In this document: positions 26,798 to 36,196 of the stretch, one piece after another
Layout of the letters: the number at the start of each line of letters is the position of its first letter
Position numbering within the stretch: position 1 is the first letter of the stretch
Origin: JBBRVW01 sp963784645
GTDB taxonomy: Bacteria > Actinomycetota > Actinomycetes > JACCUZ01
Direction of reading: 5' to 3'
Assembly (NCBI GenBank): GCA_963784645.1
Contig: CAWARY010000005.1
Span: 310,001 to 374,000, forward strand
Length of the DNA stretch: 64,000 nt
Made by a program: the position numbers and the translations under genes
The notes under the pieces: generated by a model
The model's input: only the letters and a program-made list of their open reading frames with translations
Databases searched by the model: none
What the model was told of the DNA's origin: nothing

Positions 26798-26803
26798 TAG
26801 GCT
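26798..26803 (+). promoter_or_regulatory. -10 element (TAGGCT) of a probable leaderless rnhB promoter
   Basis: TAGGCT ends 7 nt before the rnhB ATG at 26811, with no ribosome binding site between, which favours a leaderless mRNA. Confidence 0.5.
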
Positions 26804-26810
26804 CCTCGCG

Positions 26811-27581
26811 ATGGGGATGGTGCGGAAGTTCGTCGTACGGCGAGAGGCTGGCCTCTACGCCTACGAGAAGGCGCTCGAGCGGGCCGGGCTGACCCCGGTC
26901 GCCGGCACCGACGAGGCCGGTCGCGGCGCGTGCGCCGGGCCGCTCGTCGTGGCCGCCGTGGTGCTGCCGACCGGCCGCCGCGGCCAGGTGCCGGGGCTGG
27001 CCGACTCCAAGCTGCTCACGCCCGCCGCGCGCGACCGCGTGTTCGACGAGGTCGTCCGGCGGGCCGCCGCCTGGTCGGTCGTGGTGGTGCCGGCGCAGGA
27101 GGTCGACCGGATCGGCCTGCACGTCTGCAACGTCGAGGGGATGCGGCGCGCCCTGGCCCAGCTGTCGGTCGCGCCGGCCTACGTCCTCACCGACGGGTTC
27201 CCGGTGCGGGGGCTTCCCGCGCCCGGCCTCGCGGTGTGGAAGGGCGACCGGGTGAGCGCGTCGATCGCCGCCGCGTCGGTGCTCGCCAAGGTCACCAGGG
27301 ACCGGATCATGGCGGGCCTGCACCAGCAGTTCCCGCGATACGACTTCGTCGGGCACAAGGGATACGTCACCCCCGTGCACGACGCCGCGCTGGACGAGCA
27401 CGGCCCGTGCCCGGAGCACCGGTTCTCCTACGTCAACGTGGCCCGCCGGGTGCCGGGCGACGAGCGGGTGCCGGCCCGCACCGTGGCCCGGCTCGAGGAG
27501 GGGCCGGTGCCTGACGAGGTCGTCGAGGCTGTCGAGGTCGTGGACGTGTCGGCCGACGTCGAGGAGGCGTACGCCCGGTGA
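26811..27581 (+). CDS. rnhB: Ribonuclease HII
   Basis: Endonuclease that removes RNA from RNA:DNA hybrids and single ribonucleotides from DNA. The 256-residue protein has the metal-binding start GTDEAGRGACAGPLVVAAV (DEAGRG), then ADSKLL, and SVLAKVTRDRIM with HKGY further on. The acidic C-terminal extension (DEVVEAVEVVDVSADVEEA) is beyond the catalytic core. The ATG is probably leaderless. Its stop overlaps the next start by 4 nt. Confidence 0.95.
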   Translation: MGMVRKFVVRREAGLYAYEKALERAGLTPVAGTDEAGRGACAGPLVVAAVVLPTGRRGQVPGLADSKLLTPAARDRVFDEVVRRAAAWSVVVVPAQEVDRIGLHVCNVEGMRRALAQLSVAPAYVLTDGFPVRGLPAPGLAVWKGDRVSASIAAASVLAKVTRDRIMAGLHQQFPRYDFVGHKGYVTPVHDAALDEHGPCPEHRFSYVNVARRVPGDERVPARTVARLEEGPVPDEVVEAVEVVDVSADVEEAYAR

Positions 27582-27895
27582 GCGCGGAGGACCTGGAGAA
27601 GTACGAGACCGAGATGGAGCTGCAGCTCTACCGCGAGTACCGCGACGTGGTCGGGCTGTTCGGCTACGTCGTCGAGACCGAGCGCCGCTTCTACCTCACC
27701 AACGTCGTCGAGGTGACGCCGCGCAGCACCGACGGCGGCGAGGTCTACTTCGAGGTGACGATGTCCGACGCCTGGGTGTGGGACATGTACCGGCCCGCCA
27801 GGTTCGTGAAGAACGTCCGCGTGCTGACGTTCAAGGACGTCAACGTCGAGGAGCTGGCCCGCCAGGAGCTGTCGGTGGAGCTCCCGCCCGAGTAG
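27578..27895 (+). CDS. DUF2469 family protein
   Basis: A 105-residue protein beginning MSAEDLEKYETEMELQLYREYRDVV-like (acidic helix), followed by a beta-rich core (YVVETERRFYLTNVVEV and YFEVTMSDAWVWDMYRPARFVKNV). The family is almost restricted to actinobacteria and is regularly found directly after rnhB, as here with a GTGA overlap. No function is known; co-translation suggests a nucleic-acid-related role. Confidence 0.9.
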   Translation: MSAEDLEKYETEMELQLYREYRDVVGLFGYVVETERRFYLTNVVEVTPRSTDGGEVYFEVTMSDAWVWDMYRPARFVKNVRVLTFKDVNVEELARQELSVELPPE

Positions 27896-28021
27896 GCACC
27901 TCAGCAGGCCCCCGTACATCGTCGCGTCGGCTTCCCGGAACATCGGTGGCGACGGAACAGGGCCGGGCCCTGGTTGCAAGTCGGTCGACAAGCGGCCCCC
28001 CGCACCGGTGGGATCGGGGCC

Positions 28022-28951
28022 GTGACGGTGCCCCTGCACGACGACGAGCTCACGATCGAGCCGGCTACCGTGCGTGCCCTCGTCGACCGGACATTGCCGG
28101 ACGCTCGCGCGCTGCCGCTGCGCCGGCTGGCCGCGTCGGGGTCGAGCAACGCGCTCTTCCGCCTGGGGGACGAGCTGCTGGTCCGGCTGCCCCGGCAACC
28201 TGGTGGTTCGGCCACCATCGCCAAGGAGGCGCGCTGGCTGCCGCTGGTCGGCCCACACGTCCCCGTCGCTGTCCCCGAGGTGGTCGCCGTCGGGGAACCC
28301 GGGTTCGGCTACCCCGAGCAGTGGTCGGTCGTGCGCTGGCTCGAGGGGGCAACGCCCACGGGTGCGGCGAGCGACGTCGCGGGCGCCCCGTTGGCCGCCG
28401 ACCTCGCGGCGGTGGTGACGGGGCTCCAGTCGGTCGCGGTCCCGCCGGAGGCTCTGGTCGACCCCGAGCTGCGCTGGTACCGGGGCACCCCGCTGACCAC
28501 CCAGGACGAGGACACCCGTCTCGCGCTCGATGCGTGCCGGGGCATCGTCGGTCTCGACGTGGACCTGGCGGCCGCCGAAGCCGTGTGGGACGAGGCGATG
28601 TCCCTGCCGGGCGTCGCCGACACGGTGCCGCCACGGTGGCACCACGCCGACCTGGTGGCCGAGAACCTGCTCGTGCGTGCCGACCGGCTGTCCGCGGTCC
28701 TGGACTTCGGCGGACTCTCGATCGGTGACCCGACCGTCGATCTCAAGGTCGCCTGGGAGCTGCTGGCCGGCGAGGCACGCGACGGCTTCCGCCGGGCTGT
28801 CGGGGCCGACGACGTTACCTGGCTGCGCGGAAGGGCGTGGGCGCTGTCGCTCGCGCTGCGGACCTTCCCGTACTACTGGGCCACGATGCCCGCCCGCTGT
28901 GCCGGTCGCGTCGCCATCGTGCGGGCCGTCCTCGCCGACGCGGCATCCTGA
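28022..28951 (+). CDS. Aminoglycoside phosphotransferase-family kinase-like protein
   Basis: A 309-residue protein of the APH/choline-kinase fold. The N-lobe has SGSSNALFRLGDELLVRLPRQ with the ATP-binding Leu/Arg strand (the usual Lys position is occupied by Arg) and an invariant-type Glu in IAKEARWL. The catalytic loop WHHADLVAENLLVR matches the Brenner motif HxDxxxxN. Mg-binding DFGGLSIGDPTVDL follows. Antibiotic modification is not implied; most such genes phosphorylate unknown small molecules. GTG 28022 gives a sensible N-terminus. Confidence 0.83.
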   Translation: MTVPLHDDELTIEPATVRALVDRTLPDARALPLRRLAASGSSNALFRLGDELLVRLPRQPGGSATIAKEARWLPLVGPHVPVAVPEVVAVGEPGFGYPEQWSVVRWLEGATPTGAASDVAGAPLAADLAAVVTGLQSVAVPPEALVDPELRWYRGTPLTTQDEDTRLALDACRGIVGLDVDLAAAEAVWDEAMSLPGVADTVPPRWHHADLVAENLLVRADRLSAVLDFGGLSIGDPTVDLKVAWELLAGEARDGFRRAVGADDVTWLRGRAWALSLALRTFPYYWATMPARCAGRVAIVRAVLADAAS

Positions 28952-28989
28952 CGCCGGCCCGAGGCCCGACCAACGCGGCCGGCCGGTCG

Positions 28990-30138
28990 CTACGCCGGAC
29001 GCGGCACCCTGGCCAGGGCCTGGTCCTGGTCCAGCCCCGTGAGCTCGAGCAGGTCGACGACCATCGACCGCACCTGGGCGAGCACCACGACCGCAGACAT
29101 GACCTCGGAGTGCGGCGCGGTCGACGACGCGCGGGCCACCGCTTCGAGCGCGGGCCGCACCTCCGACGTCTCGGTGCGTGCCGTGAGCGCGTCGGCCAGC
29201 TCGCCGGCCCGCTCGGCGAGGTCGTCGACCAGGTTGAGGTACGCCGGGGGCACGGTCTCCTCGTACCGGACCGCGGCCAGCACCCGGCGTACCAGCACCC
29301 GGGAGTTGCGCACCGCGCGGTCCAGCGGCTCGGCGAGCTCCGCGACGCGCTCGACGTGGGCCCGGTGCCGGCGCCGGAAGGGTGAGCTGCGCACGACCTC
29401 GATGCCCTCTGCCGCCGCGGACCTCAGGTCGCCGAGCGCAGTGTCCGTGGCCCGGGCTCGGGCCAGTGCCTCCTCGGCCCGCGCCACGTCACCGGCGCGG
29501 GCGGCGTCGGTCGCGTCGTGCAACAGGTCGGACAGCTCGTCGAGCACCCGCGCGGCCTCGATGCGCGGCCGACGCAGCGGGGTCTGCGGGGCCACGGCCG
29601 CCGCGGCCAGTGCGACCGCGCCACCGATGAGCGCGTCGGTCCAGCGGCTCAGACCGGCCGACGGCAGCGGCAGCAGCGTCGTCACCACCACCGACTGCAC
29701 CGCCGCCTGCGTCACGACCAGCGGCCCGCCGTCCAGCAGGACGGCCACCGTCATGGACAGGACGACGACCAGTGCGACCTGCCAGGCGCCGGTGCCGATG
29801 ACCCGGACGAGCAGGTCGCCGACCCCGACGCCGACGGCGACGCCCACCGTCACCTCGCCGACCCGGCGCAGCCGCTGGCCGTAGGAGAGGCCGAGGCTGA
29901 CGATGGCCGCCACCGGTGCGAAGAAGGGTCGCGGGTGGCCGAGGACGTCGTACGCGAGGTACCAGGCGATCGAGGCGGCCACGGCCACCTGGCAGATGAG
30001 GAACGTGCGCTGGCGCAGCCGCAGCACGCGGGTCTGCACGCTGCTACGCCCTCGGCGGGCGACCCGCCGGCCGAGTGCCGCCGACCGGTCGAGGGGCCGG
30101 GCAGCCGGCCGGTGCTCCTCGCTACCGGGCTCTCGCAC
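28990..30138 (-). CDS. FUSC-family membrane protein (aromatic acid exporter-like)
   Basis: A 382-residue integral membrane protein. A basic tail is followed by about six membrane segments in pairs (ICQVAVAASIAWYLAYDVLG, then VGVAVGVGVGDLLV, VALVVVLSMTVAVLL and so on). The second half is a soluble helical domain rich in Ala/Arg/Glu. The HPRPFFAPVAAIVSLG start of the second helix is typical of FUSC/ArAE exporters. The substrate is unknown. GTG start at 30138; it is divergent from yraN. Confidence 0.8.
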   Translation of the reverse strand: MREPGSEEHRPAARPLDRSAALGRRVARRGRSSVQTRVLRLRQRTFLICQVAVAASIAWYLAYDVLGHPRPFFAPVAAIVSLGLSYGQRLRRVGEVTVGVAVGVGVGDLLVRVIGTGAWQVALVVVLSMTVAVLLDGGPLVVTQAAVQSVVVTTLLPLPSAGLSRWTDALIGGAVALAAAAVAPQTPLRRPRIEAARVLDELSDLLHDATDAARAGDVARAEEALARARATDTALGDLRSAAAEGIEVVRSSPFRRRHRAHVERVAELAEPLDRAVRNSRVLVRRVLAAVRYEETVPPAYLNLVDDLAERAGELADALTARTETSEVRPALEAVARASSTAPHSEVMSAVVVLAQVRSMVVDLLELTGLDQDQALARVPRPA

Positions 30139-30269
30139 CGGGCCATCGTGCCCGGCCCGGCCGACGCGCTCCGTCGCGGTCCGTCCACAGGGACGCGGCA
30201 CTGCCGATGCTGTCCACAGACCGCGCCCGGGACCGTGCCGACCCGCGCCGCCGCGGCAGGCTCGAGCAC

Positions 30270-30644
30270 GTGACGGACTTACCGGCGGTACGTGAGAAGG
30301 ACGCCCTGGGTGCCTACGGCGAGCGGGTGGCCGCGAGGTTCCTGCGCGCCGCGGGCCTGACGGTGCTCGACACCAACTGGCGCTGCCCGCTGGGCGAGCT
30401 CGACATCGTGGCTCGCGACGGCGACGTGCTGGTCGTGTGCGAGGTGAAGACCCGGTCCTCCACCGGCCGCGGGCACCCCCTCGAGGCGGTGACACCCGCC
30501 AAGGCGGCGCGCCTGCGGCTGCTCGCAGCAGCCTGGATCGAGGACCGGCAGGTGCACCCGGCCGACGTGCGGGTCGACCTGGTCGGAGTGATCCAGCCGC
30601 GCCGCGGGCGGGCCACGGTCGAGCACGTCCGGGGGGTGGCCTAG
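30270..30644 (+). CDS. YraN family putative endonuclease
   Basis: A 124-residue UPF0102 protein with a restriction-endonuclease-like fold. The motif GELDIVARDGDVLVVCEVKTRS supplies the Asp and Glu-x-Lys of the D-ExK core; the preceding LGAYGERVAARFL helix is also characteristic. The GTG at 30270 is preferred because upstream codons lack similarity to the family and the main block starts soon after. It is the first gene of a cluster with comM, dprA and xerC. Confidence 0.9.
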   Translation: MTDLPAVREKDALGAYGERVAARFLRAAGLTVLDTNWRCPLGELDIVARDGDVLVVCEVKTRSSTGRGHPLEAVTPAKAARLRLLAAAWIEDRQVHPADVRVDLVGVIQPRRGRATVEHVRGVA

Positions 30645-30703
30645 GCCGTGGCTGCCCACCCCGTCCCGGCTCGCGTCGAGAGCGAGCGGGGGGACACGCC
30701 CTG

Positions 30704-32269
30704 ATGGGCCTGGCGCGCACCCGCGGGGTCGCACTCGTCGGGGTCGAGGGACACCTCGTCGACGTCGAGGCCGACCTCGGCGTCGGTGTGCCGTCGTACA
30801 CCCTGGTCGGACTGCCCGACGCCTCGCTGGCCGAGTCGCGCGACCGGGTGCGTGCGGCCATGGTCAACAGCGGGCAGGACTGGCCGGCGACCAAGCGGGT
30901 CACGGTCAACCTGTCGCCTGCGTCGCTGCCGAAGCGGGGGTCGTCCTTCGACCTGCCCATCGCAGTCGCGATCCTTGCCGCGCAGGGGGTGGTGCCGGCG
31001 GGCGCGTTCGAGGGTGCGGTCCTGCTCGGCGAGCTCGGGCTGGACGGCCGGCTCCGGCCGGTGCGCGGTGTGCTGCCTTCGGTTGCGGCCGCCGCCCGGG
31101 CGGGCGCGACGGCGGCGGTCGTGCCGATCGGCAACGTCGAGGAGGCTGCGCTGGTCCCGGGGGTGCAGGTCACCGGACACCGGACCCTGGCCGGGCTGGT
31201 GGCGCGGGCCCGCGGCGAGGAGCCGCCCGCAGTGGAGCTGGTGGCCGAGCCGGTGCTGTCACCGCCGCCGGGCGATGCTGCGCCGGCCCACGTGCCTGAC
31301 CTCTCCGAGGTGCTCGGGCAGGCCACGGCGCGCTACCTGGTCGAGGTGGCAGCTGCCGGCGGTCACCACCTGCTCATGCTCGGACCGCCGGGGGCGGGGA
31401 AGACGCTGCTGGCCGAGCGGCTGCCGGGGCTGCTGCCTCCGCTGGACCGCGCGTCCGCGCTCGAGGTGACGGCCGTCCACTCGGTGGCCGGCGTCCTCGG
31501 CGACGGCGCCGGTCCGCTGGTCGACCGCGCGCCCTTCCAGGCGCCGCACCACACCGCCTCCGTGGCCGCGGTCGTGGGCGGCGGCTCGACCCAGGTCCGG
31601 CCCGGCGCGGCCTCGCTGGCGCACCGCGGCGTGCTGTTCATGGACGAGGCACCGGAGTTCGCGCCAGCGGTGCTCGACGCGTTGCGCGAGCCGCTCGAGT
31701 CGGGCGAGATCACCGTCGCCCGGCTGGCGGCCCGGGTCCGGTTCCCGGCGCGCTTCCAGCTCGTGCTGGCGGCCAACCCCTGCCCGTGCGGGCTGGCGAT
31801 CACCGCCCCGGGCGCCGTGTCGAGGTGCCGCTGCACGCCGATGGCCCGGATCCGCTACCTCGGCCGGCTCTCCGGCCCGCTGCTCGACCGGGTCGACCTC
31901 CAGATCGAGATGCTGCCGGCGTCGCGGGCCGACCTGCGGGCCGCGCCAGGCGCGGCGGAGAGCACCGCCGTCGTCGCCGAGCGGGTCGCGGTCGCTCGCG
32001 AGCGGATGGCGGCCCGGCTCGTGGGCACGCCCTGGCGGGCCAACGGCGAGGTGCCCGGGCACGTGCTGCGCCGACGCTGGCGGCTGCCCTGGGAGGTCGT
32101 GGGCGAGGCGGAGCGGCTGCTCGACCGCGGAGCCCTGACGGCGCGCGGGGTCGACCGGGTCGTGCGGGTGGCCTGGACCGTGGCCGACCTGGCCGGACGC
32201 GACGCACCCGATGCGGGTGACATCCGGGTGGCCCTGGACTGCCGGGGCGTCGCGAGGTGGGCCGCATGA
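30704..32269 (+). CDS. comM: YifB/ComM family Mg-chelatase-like AAA ATPase
   Basis: A 521-residue ATPase. The N-terminal Lon-protease-like domain (GVEGHLVDVEADLGVGVPSY, VNLSPASLPKRGSSFDLPIA) is followed by the AAA core with GPPGAGKTLLAERL (Walker A, about residue 228) and LFMDEAPEF (Walker B). The cysteine pairs are NPCPCG and SRCRC. ComM-like proteins are helicases that promote branch migration during DNA uptake in transformable species; the role in actinomycetes is unsettled. The stop overlaps the dprA ATG. Confidence 0.93.
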   Translation: MGLARTRGVALVGVEGHLVDVEADLGVGVPSYTLVGLPDASLAESRDRVRAAMVNSGQDWPATKRVTVNLSPASLPKRGSSFDLPIAVAILAAQGVVPAGAFEGAVLLGELGLDGRLRPVRGVLPSVAAAARAGATAAVVPIGNVEEAALVPGVQVTGHRTLAGLVARARGEEPPAVELVAEPVLSPPPGDAAPAHVPDLSEVLGQATARYLVEVAAAGGHHLLMLGPPGAGKTLLAERLPGLLPPLDRASALEVTAVHSVAGVLGDGAGPLVDRAPFQAPHHTASVAAVVGGGSTQVRPGAASLAHRGVLFMDEAPEFAPAVLDALREPLESGEITVARLAARVRFPARFQLVLAANPCPCGLAITAPGAVSRCRCTPMARIRYLGRLSGPLLDRVDLQIEMLPASRADLRAAPGAAESTAVVAERVAVARERMAARLVGTPWRANGEVPGHVLRRRWRLPWEVVGEAERLLDRGALTARGVDRVVRVAWTVADLAGRDAPDAGDIRVALDCRGVARWAA

Positions 32270-33414
32270 CCGGCGACGCGGTCACCGACGCCGTCGCCGA
32301 CGCCGACGACCGGGCGGCCCGGGCGGCGCTCGCCCGGCTGGCCGAGCCCGGCGACGCGTGGCTCGGCCGGGCGGTCGCCGCCATCGGGGCAGCGGCGGTG
32401 CTGGCCCGCGTGCTCACGCCGCGCGAGGGCGAGCCCGACCGGCTCGCGCAGTACCGCGTGCGGATCCCGGCGCTCGGTTCCGACGACGAGCAGACGGCGC
32501 GGGCCGGCGCCCGCCTGGTCGTCCCGGGGGACGCGGAGTGGCCCGCGTCGCTCGACGACCTGCAGGAGCGGGCGCCGCTGGCCCTGTGGGTGGCCGGGGA
32601 GGCCTGGCTGCCGGACGTGGTCGGCAGGGCCGTGTCCGTGGTGGGCGCGCGTGCCTGCAGCGAGTACGGCCAGATCGTGACCGCCGACCTGGCGTCCGGG
32701 CTGGTCGACCGCGGGTGGTCGGTGGTGTCCGGTGGCGCCTACGGCATCGACGCTGCCGCGCACCGCGGCGCACTGGCGGTGGGTGGCACGACGGTCGCGG
32801 TGCTGGCCTGCGGTGTCGACGTGGCCTACCCAGCGGCCCACGGGTCGCTCTTCGACGCGGTACGCGCGGCCGGCTGCCTCGTCTCGGAGCTGCCGCCCGG
32901 CTCGCACCCGACCCGGGCCCGGTTCCTGGATCGCAACCGGCTCATCGCCGCCCTGGGCCGGGGCACGGTGGTCGTCGAGGCGGCGACCCGCAGCGGCGCA
33001 CTCAACACCGCCGGCCACGCCGAGCAGCTGTCCCGGACCGTGATGGCGGTCCCGGGTGCGGTCACGTCCGCCGCGTCGGCCGGCTGCCACCTGCTGCTGC
33101 GCACGCTGGGCGCCTCGCTGGTCACCTGTGCGGCCGACGTGGTCGACCTGCTGGCGCCGGTCGGTGAGGACGGCCACGAGCCGGAGCGCGGCGCGGCCCG
33201 CCCGCACGACGGGCTGGACCCGATGACGCTGCGGGTGCTCGAGGCCCTCCCGCTGGGCCGGCGGGCGGCACCGGACAGCGTGGGGCGGGTCGCCGGGCTG
33301 GACGCGCCCACGGTGCTGCGCGCGCTGGGGCTGCTGGCCGCCCGCGGCCTGGCCGACAGCCGGCAGGGCCGCTGGCGCCGGTCGCCGGGGGGAGGTGGTC
33401 GGCAAGGCTTGTGA
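32266..33414 (+). CDS. dprA: DNA-processing protein DprA
   Basis: A 382-residue Rossmann-fold DNA-binding protein that loads RecA on incoming single strands in natural transformation. The core is recognisable by VVGARACSEYG, then VVSGGAYGIDAAAHRGAL, VLACGVDVAYPAAH, and SELPPGSHPTRARFLDRNRLIAAL (split over the helix). The C-terminus has a winged-helix-like region. The ATG overlaps comM (ATGA). DprA is widespread in non-transformable bacteria too. Confidence 0.95.
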   Translation: MTGDAVTDAVADADDRAARAALARLAEPGDAWLGRAVAAIGAAAVLARVLTPREGEPDRLAQYRVRIPALGSDDEQTARAGARLVVPGDAEWPASLDDLQERAPLALWVAGEAWLPDVVGRAVSVVGARACSEYGQIVTADLASGLVDRGWSVVSGGAYGIDAAAHRGALAVGGTTVAVLACGVDVAYPAAHGSLFDAVRAAGCLVSELPPGSHPTRARFLDRNRLIAALGRGTVVVEAATRSGALNTAGHAEQLSRTVMAVPGAVTSAASAGCHLLLRTLGASLVTCAADVVDLLAPVGEDGHEPERGAARPHDGLDPMTLRVLEALPLGRRAAPDSVGRVAGLDAPTVLRALGLLAARGLADSRQGRWRRSPGGGGRQGL

Positions 33415-34427
33415 CCCGACCGGCGCGCCGGTCCTTGCATGGCGCACCACCTCGGGACACCGTGTCGTCCATGGCCGGACGGGGTGGGGCGGTGGTGCAG
33501 TCGGCCGGCACCGAGCTGCCCCCCGCACTGGCCGACGCCCTCGACGGCTACGCGCGGCACCTGCGCTCCGAGCGCGGCATGAGCGAGCACTCGGTGCGCG
33601 CCTACCGCGGGGACGTGCTGACCCTCCTCGAGCACGCCCGGCGGATGGGTCGCACGGTCCCGGCGGCCGTGGACCTCCTGGTGCTGCGCAGCTGGCTGGC
33701 GGGGCAGTCGAGCCGGGGCATGGCACGGGCCACGCTGGCCCGCCGGGCGGCGGCCGCGCGCGGGTTCACCGCGTGGGCCCTGCGTGACGGTCTGGTCGAG
33801 AAGGATGCCGGCGCCCTGCTCGCGACCCCCCGCAGCGGCCGCACGCTGCCCGGGGTGCTGCGCCGCGACGAGGCGGACGCGCTGCTGCACGTGGCCGGGC
33901 TCGCGGCCGACGACAACGATCCGACGGCGGTCCGCGACCTCGCCGTGCTCGAGGTGCTCTACGCGTCCGGGATCCGGGTGGGGGAGCTCTGCGGCCTCGA
34001 CCTCGACGACGTCGACCGCGCCCGGCGGGTGCTCAGGGTGCTCGGCAAGGGCGACAAGGAGCGCACCGTGCCGGTGGGGGCGCCGGCCGTCCGGGCGGTG
34101 GACCGGTGGCTGGCCGAGGGGCGCCCGCAGCTCCTATGCCCGGGCAGCGGTGCGGCGGTCTTCCTGGGTGCCCGGGGGGCCCGGATCGACCCGCGCACCG
34201 TCCGCCGGGTGGTGCACGCCCTGCTCGCGCACGTCCCGGGAGCGCCGGACCTCGGGCCGCACGGCCTCCGCCATTCGGCTGCCACTCACCTGCTGGAAGG
34301 GGGAGCCGACCTGAGAAGCGTTCAAGAGCTTCTTGGTCACGCTACGCTCGCCACGACGCAGATCTACACCCATGTGTCCGTCGACAGGCTGAAGGCAACG
34401 TATGACCAAGCGCACCCACGGGCCTGA
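33411..34427 (+). CDS. xerC: Tyrosine recombinase XerC
   Basis: Site-specific recombinase that with XerD resolves chromosome dimers at dif. The N-terminal SAM-like domain (YARHLRSERGMSEHSVRAY) precedes the catalytic domain. The active-site residues are the Arg in SGIRVGEL, the Lys in LGKGDKERTVPV, HGLRHS, the His in LLGHATLATTQ and the nucleophile Tyr in IYTHVS. GTG 33411 overlaps the dprA stop (GTGA); ATG 33471 is an alternative giving 318 residues. The 3' end overlaps whiG by 26 nt. Confidence 0.93.
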   Translation: MTRPARRSLHGAPPRDTVSSMAGRGGAVVQSAGTELPPALADALDGYARHLRSERGMSEHSVRAYRGDVLTLLEHARRMGRTVPAAVDLLVLRSWLAGQSSRGMARATLARRAAAARGFTAWALRDGLVEKDAGALLATPRSGRTLPGVLRRDEADALLHVAGLAADDNDPTAVRDLAVLEVLYASGIRVGELCGLDLDDVDRARRVLRVLGKGDKERTVPVGAPAVRAVDRWLAEGRPQLLCPGSGAAVFLGARGARIDPRTVRRVVHALLAHVPGAPDLGPHGLRHSAATHLLEGGADLRSVQELLGHATLATTQIYTHVSVDRLKATYDQAHPRA

Positions 34428-35277
34428 CGGCGCCGCCGCCTCGCCCTCCGGGGGAGTGGGCGCCGCCGCAGATGACATCGTCGTCGACGAGGCCGTCGCC
34501 GCGAAGAGTGCTGCCGAGGCAGCGCTCCGCGAGCTCTGGCAGGACTTCAAGAAGACCGGCGACGGGCCGCTGCGCGAGCGGCTGATCCTGCACTACTCGC
34601 CGCTCGTGAAGTACGTCGCCGGACGCGTGGGCGTCGGCCTCCCGCCGAACATCGAGCAGGCCGACCTCGTCTCGTACGGGATCTTCGGCCTGATCGACGC
34701 GATCGAGAAGTTCGACCTCGAGCGCGCGATCAAGTTCGAGACCTACGCGATCAGCCGGATCCGTGGCGCGATCATCGACGAGCTGCGCGCGATCGACTGG
34801 ATCCCGCGCTCGGTCCGCTACAAGGCCCGCGAGGTCGAGAAGGCCTACGCCGCACTCGAGGCGCAGCTGCACCGCACGCCGAGCGAGGCCGAGGTGGCCG
34901 CCGAGATGGGCATCAAGCTCGACGACCTGCACACGATCTTCAGCCAGGTGTCCTTCGTCAACGTGGTGGCGCTCGACGAGCTGCTCAGCGTCGGCGGCGA
35001 GAAGGGTGACAAGCTCAGCCTCGTCGACACCCTCGAGGACACCAAGGCCGAGGACCCGGTGCTGGCCTTCGAGTCCGAGGAGACGAAGTTCCTCCTGGCC
35101 AAGGCCATCAACACCCTGCCCGAGCGCGAGAAGATCGTCGTCACGCTCTACTACTACGAGGGCCTCACCCTGGCCGAGATCGGGCAGGTCCTCGGCGTGA
35201 CCGAGAGCCGGATCTGCCAGATGCACACCAAGGCGGTCCTCCAGCTGCGCGGCAAGCTCGCCGACAGCAAGGACTGA
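34402..35277 (+). CDS. whiG: RNA polymerase sigma factor, WhiG/FliA type
   Basis: A 291-residue sigma-28-class factor. Region 2 has LVKYVAGRVGVGLPPNIEQADLVSYG-type sequence with GIFGLIDAIEKFD. The core-binding helix continues into IKFETYAISRIRGAIIDELR, and region 4 ends LTLAEIGQVLGVTESRICQMHTKA. The WhiG branch controls sporulation in Streptomyces, and FliA/WhiG relatives control flagella in motile actinomycetes; the sequence does not decide which. The start lies inside the xerC 3' end. Confidence 0.93.
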   Translation: MTKRTHGPDGAAASPSGGVGAAADDIVVDEAVAAKSAAEAALRELWQDFKKTGDGPLRERLILHYSPLVKYVAGRVGVGLPPNIEQADLVSYGIFGLIDAIEKFDLERAIKFETYAISRIRGAIIDELRAIDWIPRSVRYKAREVEKAYAALEAQLHRTPSEAEVAAEMGIKLDDLHTIFSQVSFVNVVALDELLSVGGEKGDKLSLVDTLEDTKAEDPVLAFESEETKFLLAKAINTLPEREKIVVTLYYYEGLTLAEIGQVLGVTESRICQMHTKAVLQLRGKLADSKD

Positions 35278-35332
35278 CCCCGCCAGGTCCGGGCCGGCGA
35301 CGACCGGGGCCCCGCGGTGCGGCGGCCGTGGC

Positions 35333-36191
35333 TCAGAGCCGGCCGACCGCCGACAGCGGACCCATCACGAGCACCGGGTGCTGCGCGGGGTCCAGCCACC
35401 GCAGCGTCCGGCGCATCGTGGCGCGGCGCACCGAGACGCACCCGGAGGTCGCTCCCGGCCCGCTGACGTGCAGGAAGATGCCACCACCCAGCCGGGTGTC
35501 CGCCGGCGTGTCAGCCACCCGCCCGCCGTCCGGCGCCCGGTGCACGTCCGCGGGCAGGTTGAAGTCCAGCACCGCTGCGTAGCGGTACTGCCTGCCGTAC
35601 CCCGACAGGTCCTCGGCCCACGACCGGCGCCAGGCCGAGCCCGCGACCCGGCGGGGCTGCAGCACGTTGTAGGTCTGCGGGTCGCGTGGGTCGTAGACCC
35701 ACCAGTCCGACCGGTCGACCTCCCGGTAGGGAAGGGCCGTGCCGGGGTCCGCCCCGTTGCCGAAGGCAGCGACCACGCCGAACGTCCCGGCCGGGCTGGT
35801 GCCGGACCGCTGCCGACGCTGCGCGGCCGGTGCGAAGCCGCGGTGAGCCCACGCGGGCGGGCACCGCCTCGCCGACCTGCCGCCACGACCCGTCCGGCCG
35901 TCGCTCGAACCGGCGCAGCACCGCGCGGCTGGTCGACCAGGACCGCCCCGTGACCACCACCACCTGACCCGCGTCCCCGACGTGGGCGAGCCGGCTCGGG
36001 TGGTACGCCGGTCTGCCGCCGGCGGCGACGCGAGCGGCGCCGACCGGTCCCGCGGCCATCGCGACGACGAGCAGGTGGACGAGAAGGGCGGCCGACAGCC
36101 GGCCCACGGGCCGGGCGCGGTGTCCGGCGACGACGGCCCACCGGCGGGCGTCCGGTCGCGACGGCCGGAGGCTGCCGCGGTGCTCGCCCAT
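35333..36191 (-). CDS. Secreted L,D-transpeptidase-like (YkuD/ErfK) protein, frameshifted in this sequence
   Basis: The C-terminal part carries a YkuD-like catalytic motif, FLHVSGPGATSGCVSV, with the His and the nucleophile Cys. Such enzymes form 3-3 cross-links or attach proteins in peptidoglycan. The signal peptide (VGRLSAALLVHLLVVAMAAG) and the first domain are in another frame starting at ATG 36191. They join if one base is removed from the GGG (minus strand) at 35848-35850: VPARV then AHRGFAPAAQ. The corrected length is 285 residues. It is convergent with whiG and divergent from the gene at 36204. Confidence 0.78.
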
Positions 36192-36196
36192 AGGGT
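36191..36196 (+). promoter_or_regulatory. -10 element (TAGGGT) of a probable leaderless promoter
   Basis: TAGGGT lies 7 nt before the ATG at 36204 and touches the divergent ATG at 36191 (minus), so the two genes have back-to-back starts separated by only 12 nt. Confidence 0.45.

Noticed and set aside
28022..28951. Aminoglycoside resistance gene
   Set aside because: Only the general APH fold is visible; nothing links it to antibiotic substrates, so a resistance call is not justified.
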